Shown here: piece by piece, positions 60,693 through 64,000 of the stretch
How the letters are laid out: every line of letters begins with the position of its first letter
Numbering within the stretch: the first letter of the stretch is position 1
Source of the DNA: Streptomyces coeruleorubidus
Lineage (GTDB): Bacteria > Actinomycetota > Actinomycetes > Streptomycetales > Streptomycetaceae
NCBI RefSeq assembly: GCF_028885415.1
Contig: NZ_CP118527.1
Location: forward strand, 3,534,001-3,598,000
Length of the DNA stretch: 64,000 bases
Reading direction: 5' to 3'
Program-made: the position numbers and the translations under genes
The notes under the pieces: generated by a model
Told to the model about the DNA's origin: nothing
Databases searched by the model: none
What the model saw: the letters and a program-made list of their open reading frames with translations, nothing else

Positions 60693-62135
60693 TTACGGCC
60701 GCAGCATCTGCTCCCGCTGCACGTCCCGCTTGTCCAGCTTGGCGTCGAACTTCGCCAGCGGCTCCGCCGCCGCCGGGTCGGACCGCACCGCGCTGGAGGC
60801 GACTCCGGCCCAGTCGAGGATGCGGGCGGTGGCGAGGTCCTTCTGCTCGGGCACGAGGCCCGCGACGTTGGCGCCGTGGTTCATGCCGGGGGCGGTGACG
60901 ACGTAGGAGTCCTTCGCGCCCTGGCCGAGGCGGAACGGCTCCGCGCCCCACGGGTCGTTCTGGCCGTAGACGAAGAGCATCCGGCGGGCGTTGTGCCGGA
61001 CCCAGGTGTCGACGTCCCGCATCGCCTGCGGCTGGAACTTCATGGGGATGTCACGCGGGACGAAGTTCCGCGGCGGCTGGTAGCCGTAGCGGATGTACTT
61101 CTTCTCGATGTGCGGGAACTGGATCGTCGGCGCGCCGAGCTGCGTGCCGGCCTGGTAGTAGTACGGCGTGTAGGTCTCCAGGCCCTGGTCGGCATAGGCG
61201 GAGAAGCCGGAGATCGTGTCGACGGAGTCCCAGATCTGGTCGTCGGTGGCGTTCTTCGCGTCGGCCGGGATCTGATCGCAGTCCTTCAGCTGGCTGTACT
61301 GCCAGAAACCCCACACGTAGTCGAGGACGACGGCCTCGTAGGCCTTGTCCAGGCTGCCGATGGTCTTGAAGGTGAGGCCGTTGTCCTGCGCGTAGGCGGC
61401 GTACTTCTTCTCCAGCGGTTCGCGGCGCACCAGTGCCTCGCGCTGCACGCCGTTCAGCCGGTCGCGGCACTCCTCGGTGCCGACGCGCGCGAAGAAGCGG
61501 TCGTAGGCCGAGTCCTCCTTGTTGACGACGTCGTTGGGGGCGACGTAGGCGACCACGCCGTCCATGTCACGCGGGTAGAAGCGCTCGTAGTAGGTGGCGG
61601 TCATGCCGCCCTTCGAGCCGCCCGTGGAGATCCACTTCTTGCCGTAGATGCCCTTCAGCGCCTTGAAGACGCGGTGCTGGTCGCTGGCCGCCTGCCAGAT
61701 GTCCAGCTTGGACCAGTCGGCCGGGGCGGGCCGGGACGGGGTGAAGAAGCGGTACTCCAGGGAGACCTGGTTACCGTCCACGATCTGGGTCGGCTCGCTG
61801 CGGCGGGGCGTCGTGGAGACGTTGTAGCCGCTGGTGAAGAAGACCGTCGGGCGCGCGACGTCCTTGTGCAGCACGGTGATGCGCTGCTGGAACGTGCCCT
61901 TCGACGGCTTCCGGTGGTCGACCGGCTGCGTGTAGTTCAGGACGAAGAAGCGGTAGCCGGTGTACGGCTTCTCCTCGACCAGGCTCATGCCCGGTATGGA
62001 GAGCAGCCTTTCCTTGATGTCAGTGGTGCTGTCGGTGCCGGTGGCCTCCGGCTCGGCGGCGGTGGCCGCTCCGGCCGTGCTCAACGTGCCTATGAGCACC
62101 GTGAGCGCCAGCAGCCATCTGAGCGCCTTGCGCAT
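60693..62135 (-). CDS. Secreted S28/S37-type serine aminopeptidase (tripeptidyl aminopeptidase-like)
   Basis: The 480-residue protein starts at ATG 62135 (GGGGAG upstream) with a Sec signal (MRKALRWLLALTVLIGTLST, cleavage near ATA-A). The nucleophile motif is WISTGGSKGGMTATYYERFY; catalytic Asp and His regions are MLFVYGQNDPWGAEPFRLG and VVTAPGMNHGANVAGL. This is the prolyl tri/tetrapeptidyl aminopeptidase (PS-10/S37) pattern of Streptomyces, which removes short peptides from the N-terminus of secreted proteins. Length is typical. Confidence 0.9.
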   Translation of the reverse strand: MRKALRWLLALTVLIGTLSTAGAATAAEPEATGTDSTTDIKERLLSIPGMSLVEEKPYTGYRFFVLNYTQPVDHRKPSKGTFQQRITVLHKDVARPTVFFTSGYNVSTTPRRSEPTQIVDGNQVSLEYRFFTPSRPAPADWSKLDIWQAASDQHRVFKALKGIYGKKWISTGGSKGGMTATYYERFYPRDMDGVVAYVAPNDVVNKEDSAYDRFFARVGTEECRDRLNGVQREALVRREPLEKKYAAYAQDNGLTFKTIGSLDKAYEAVVLDYVWGFWQYSQLKDCDQIPADAKNATDDQIWDSVDTISGFSAYADQGLETYTPYYYQAGTQLGAPTIQFPHIEKKYIRYGYQPPRNFVPRDIPMKFQPQAMRDVDTWVRHNARRMLFVYGQNDPWGAEPFRLGQGAKDSYVVTAPGMNHGANVAGLVPEQKDLATARILDWAGVASSAVRSDPAAAEPLAKFDAKLDKRDVQREQMLRP

Positions 62136-62231
62136 GCGCACTCCCCTGTGAGACAGATGTGCGCCGGAAGCTAGCGGACCAACTCCCCTCAGCACCAGGG
62201 GACATGGGGATAACCCTCTATGCGCCGGGGG

Positions 62232-62648
62232 TCAGCACAGGATCCAGCCGGAGCTGAACGACCCCCACCCCACCCTGCCCTTCAGCCATACGCAGCGGCG
62301 CCCGGCGTGCACCATCACCGGGCCCGCGTGGTAGGAGTACCGGCCTTCGTCGACGACCGGGCGGTTGCCGCGTGCCTGCACGCTCACCGACATCTTCCGC
62401 TTCACGCCGGGCTTCTTGGTGAGGGTCACGGCGCAGACGTAGCCGCCGCGCTTGTAGACGAGCACGGTTCCGGTGGAGAACTGCAGCGTGCGGACCTTGC
62501 GGCCGGGACAGTAGGTGGCGGAGGCGGCGGCCTGCGCCTCGCCCGGCGCCGCCACGGCGAGCAGGCCGGAGGCGGTCAGCACGGCCAGGCCGAGGGCGAG
62601 CCGCCGGCGTATCGCTCCACTGTCCACTGTCGTCCTCCCGTACCGCAT
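62232..62648 (-). CDS. Small secreted protein of unknown function
   Basis: The 138-residue product has a Sec signal peptide (RRRLALGLAVLTASGLLAVA, cleavage near AQA-A) and a mature beta-rich, basic domain of about 90 residues with four Cys (TYCPGR, GYVCAVT, RRCVWLKG and the C-terminal Cys). Tandem aromatic and glycine residues suggest a binding fold. No family is recognised. It lies about 90 bases from the protease gene on the same strand. Confidence 0.75.
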   Translation of the reverse strand: MRYGRTTVDSGAIRRRLALGLAVLTASGLLAVAAPGEAQAAASATYCPGRKVRTLQFSTGTVLVYKRGGYVCAVTLTKKPGVKRKMSVSVQARGNRPVVDEGRYSYHAGPVMVHAGRRCVWLKGRVGWGSFSSGWILC

Positions 62649-62738
62649 CGTGCGCGACCATCGGCGTACGGGTGTACGGACGCATGACGTATGTCGGACG
62701 GTTGCACGAGCGTCACGCAGACGCCGGTCGCCCGGGTC

Positions 62739-64000
62739 TCAGCGGGACGCGCCGACCGGCTCCTCCGGCTCCGCGGCCCCGATGAACGTCCGCCACAGCT
62801 CGGCGTACCGCCCGCCGCGCGCGAGCAGCTCCTCGTGCGTGCCGTCCTCGGCGACCCGGCCGTGGTCCATGACGACGACCCGGTCGGCGCGGGCGGCGGT
62901 GGTGAGGCGGTGGGCGACGACGAGTGTGGTGCGGCGGCCCGCCAGGCGGTCGGTCGCCTGGTTGACCTGGGCCTCCGTGGCCAGGTCGAGGGCGGCCGTC
63001 GCCTCGTCGAGCAGCAGGACGTCCGGGTCGACCAGTTCGGCGCGGGCCAGGGCGATGAGCTGCCGCTGTCCGGCGGAGAGGTTGCGGCCGCGCTCGGCGA
63101 CCTCGTGGAGGTAGCCGCCCTCCAGGGTGGCGATCATCTCGTGCGCGCCGACCGCCCGGGCCGCCGCCTCGACCTCGGCGTCGGTGGCGTCGGGGCGGCC
63201 GTAGGCGATGGCGTCGCGGACGGTGCCCTGGAAGAGGTACGCCTCCTGCGGGACGACTCCGAGACGGTGCCGGTACGAGGTGATGTCGAGGGCGCGCAGA
63301 TCGGTGCCGTCGACGGTGACCCGGCCGCCGGTCGGGTCGTAGAAGCGGGCCACGAGCTTGACGAGGGTCGACTTGCCGGCCCCGGTCTCGCCGACGAACG
63401 CGACGGTCTGCCCGGCGGGGATGCGCAGGTCGACGCCGCCGAGGGCCTCTTCGTCGTCACCGTAGGCGAAGTGCACGTCCTCGAACGCGATCTCGCCGCG
63501 CAGGGACAGCACTTCGCGGGGCTCGTCGGCGGACTTCGTCGACGTCGGCTCCTGGAGCAGTTCCTGGATGCGGCCCAGCGAGACGGACGCCTGCTGGTAG
63601 CCGTCGAAGACCTGGGACAGCTGTTGCACGGGAGCGAAGAACAGGTCGATGTAGAGCAGGTAGGCCACCAGCGAGCCGATCGCCAGTGTCCCGTCGTCGA
63701 CCCGCGCCCCGCCCACGATCAGCACGGCCGCCGCCGCCACCGACGACAGGAACTGCACGAAGGGGAAGTACACGGAGATCAGCCACTGGCCCCGGATGCG
63801 CGCTTGGCGGTAGCTGTCGCTGTGCCCGGCGAACCGCCGCCCGCCGTCCCGCTCGCGCCGGAAGGCCTGCACGATCCGCAGCCCGGACACCGACTCCTGG
63901 AGGTCGGCGTTGACCACCGACACCCGTTCGCGGGCCAGTTCGTAGGCCTTCACGCTCGCCCGGCGGAAGAAGAACGTGGCGATGATCAGCGGCGGCAGGG
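62739..64000 (-). CDS. ABC exporter with fused permease and ATPase, partial
   Basis: The gene enters from the right edge; about 420 C-terminal codons are visible. Membrane segments (ISVYFPFVQFLSSVAAAAVL, LAIGSLVAYLLYIDLFFAPV) are followed by an ATPase with the P-loop FVGETGAGKSTLVK, Q-loop VVPQEAYLFQG, the signature NLSAGQRQLIALARAELVDP, Walker B LLLDEATAALD and His in VVAHRLTT. This is a type I heterodimeric-type exporter half. The partner half-transporter is probably beyond the window. Confidence 0.9.
   Translation of the reverse strand, partial: LPPLIIATFFFRRASVKAYELARERVSVVNADLQESVSGLRIVQAFRRERDGGRRFAGHSDSYRQARIRGQWLISVYFPFVQFLSSVAAAAVLIVGGARVDDGTLAIGSLVAYLLYIDLFFAPVQQLSQVFDGYQQASVSLGRIQELLQEPTSTKSADEPREVLSLRGEIAFEDVHFAYGDDEEALGGVDLRIPAGQTVAFVGETGAGKSTLVKLVARFYDPTGGRVTVDGTDLRALDITSYRHRLGVVPQEAYLFQGTVRDAIAYGRPDATDAEVEAAARAVGAHEMIATLEGGYLHEVAERGRNLSAGQRQLIALARAELVDPDVLLLDEATAALDLATEAQVNQATDRLAGRRTTLVVAHRLTTAARADRVVVMDHGRVAEDGTHEELLARGGRYAELWRTFIGAAEPEEPVGASR

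Overview
This 64 kb window is high-GC actinobacterial DNA, almost certainly Streptomyces. The signs are strong third-position G/C in every real gene, GTG starts, GTGA/ATGA stop-start overlaps, DUF397 and DUF5753 regulator pairs, a Tat-secreted GH3 enzyme, a secreted tripeptidyl-aminopeptidase-like protease, and a citrate synthase very like that of S. coelicolor. The first gene (hydrolase/ABC fusion) and the last gene (ABC exporter) run off the window. I saw no rRNA, tRNA or CRISPR array.

The highlight is 2.7-17.9 kb: a compact class V lanthipeptide (lanthidin-type) gene cluster. It holds a kinase-like protein (LanK, 3209-4330), a HopA1-family lyase (LanY, 4327-5391), a third synthetase-type protein that looks like a pseudokinase (LanX, 16292-17482), a LanD-like flavoprotein decarboxylase, an N-methyltransferase, an F420-dependent-type dehydroalanine reductase (LanJ), two ABC export/immunity systems, an active/inactive pair of M16 peptidases, a small LuxR-type regulator, an XRE regulator with a 4-TM protein, and a short precursor gene (14201-14380). 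The likely core of the precursor has the same Cys/Ser/Thr spacing at both ends as I recall for cacaoidin, which predicts an N-terminal N,N-dimethyl-lanthionine and a C-terminal AviMeCys. The chemistry class is known; this peptide, the unreported small ORFs and the regulatory layout look new.

Right of the cluster lie a GPP34/GOLPH3 protein and a leftward myo-inositol catabolism operon (iolC, a Cgl0159-type aldolase, a C-terminally truncated iolB, iolD, mmsA). Next come a small HTH gene, a zinc alcohol dehydrogenase, a copper efflux pair (copZ, copA) behind a CsoR-type operator, a hairpin-rich 0.6 kb non-coding region, citrate synthase, and RecD2 helicase. An XRE/DUF397 module, an aminoglycoside-phosphotransferase-like gene, a CGNR-type regulator divergent from a metallo-beta-lactamase-fold gene, a DHFR-like reductase and a cupin follow.

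From 39.2 to 45.1 kb is a complete ribose operon: LacI repressor with twin operators, RbsA, a fused RbsC-RbsB, ribokinase and ribose pyranase. Then come two acetyltransferases, a collapsed MoxR/VWA pseudogene, a sugar isomerase, a MarR-acetyltransferase fusion, a RibD-like reductase and a methyltransferase. A LacI-controlled three-gene sugar or polyol operon of unknown substrate runs from 50.6 to 55.1 kb. A low-GC cargo (amidase-domain protein plus lipoprotein, 55.9-57.6 kb) lies between two inverted IS630-family remnants. The window ends with a GH3 enzyme, two more secreted proteins, the secreted protease and part of an ABC exporter.
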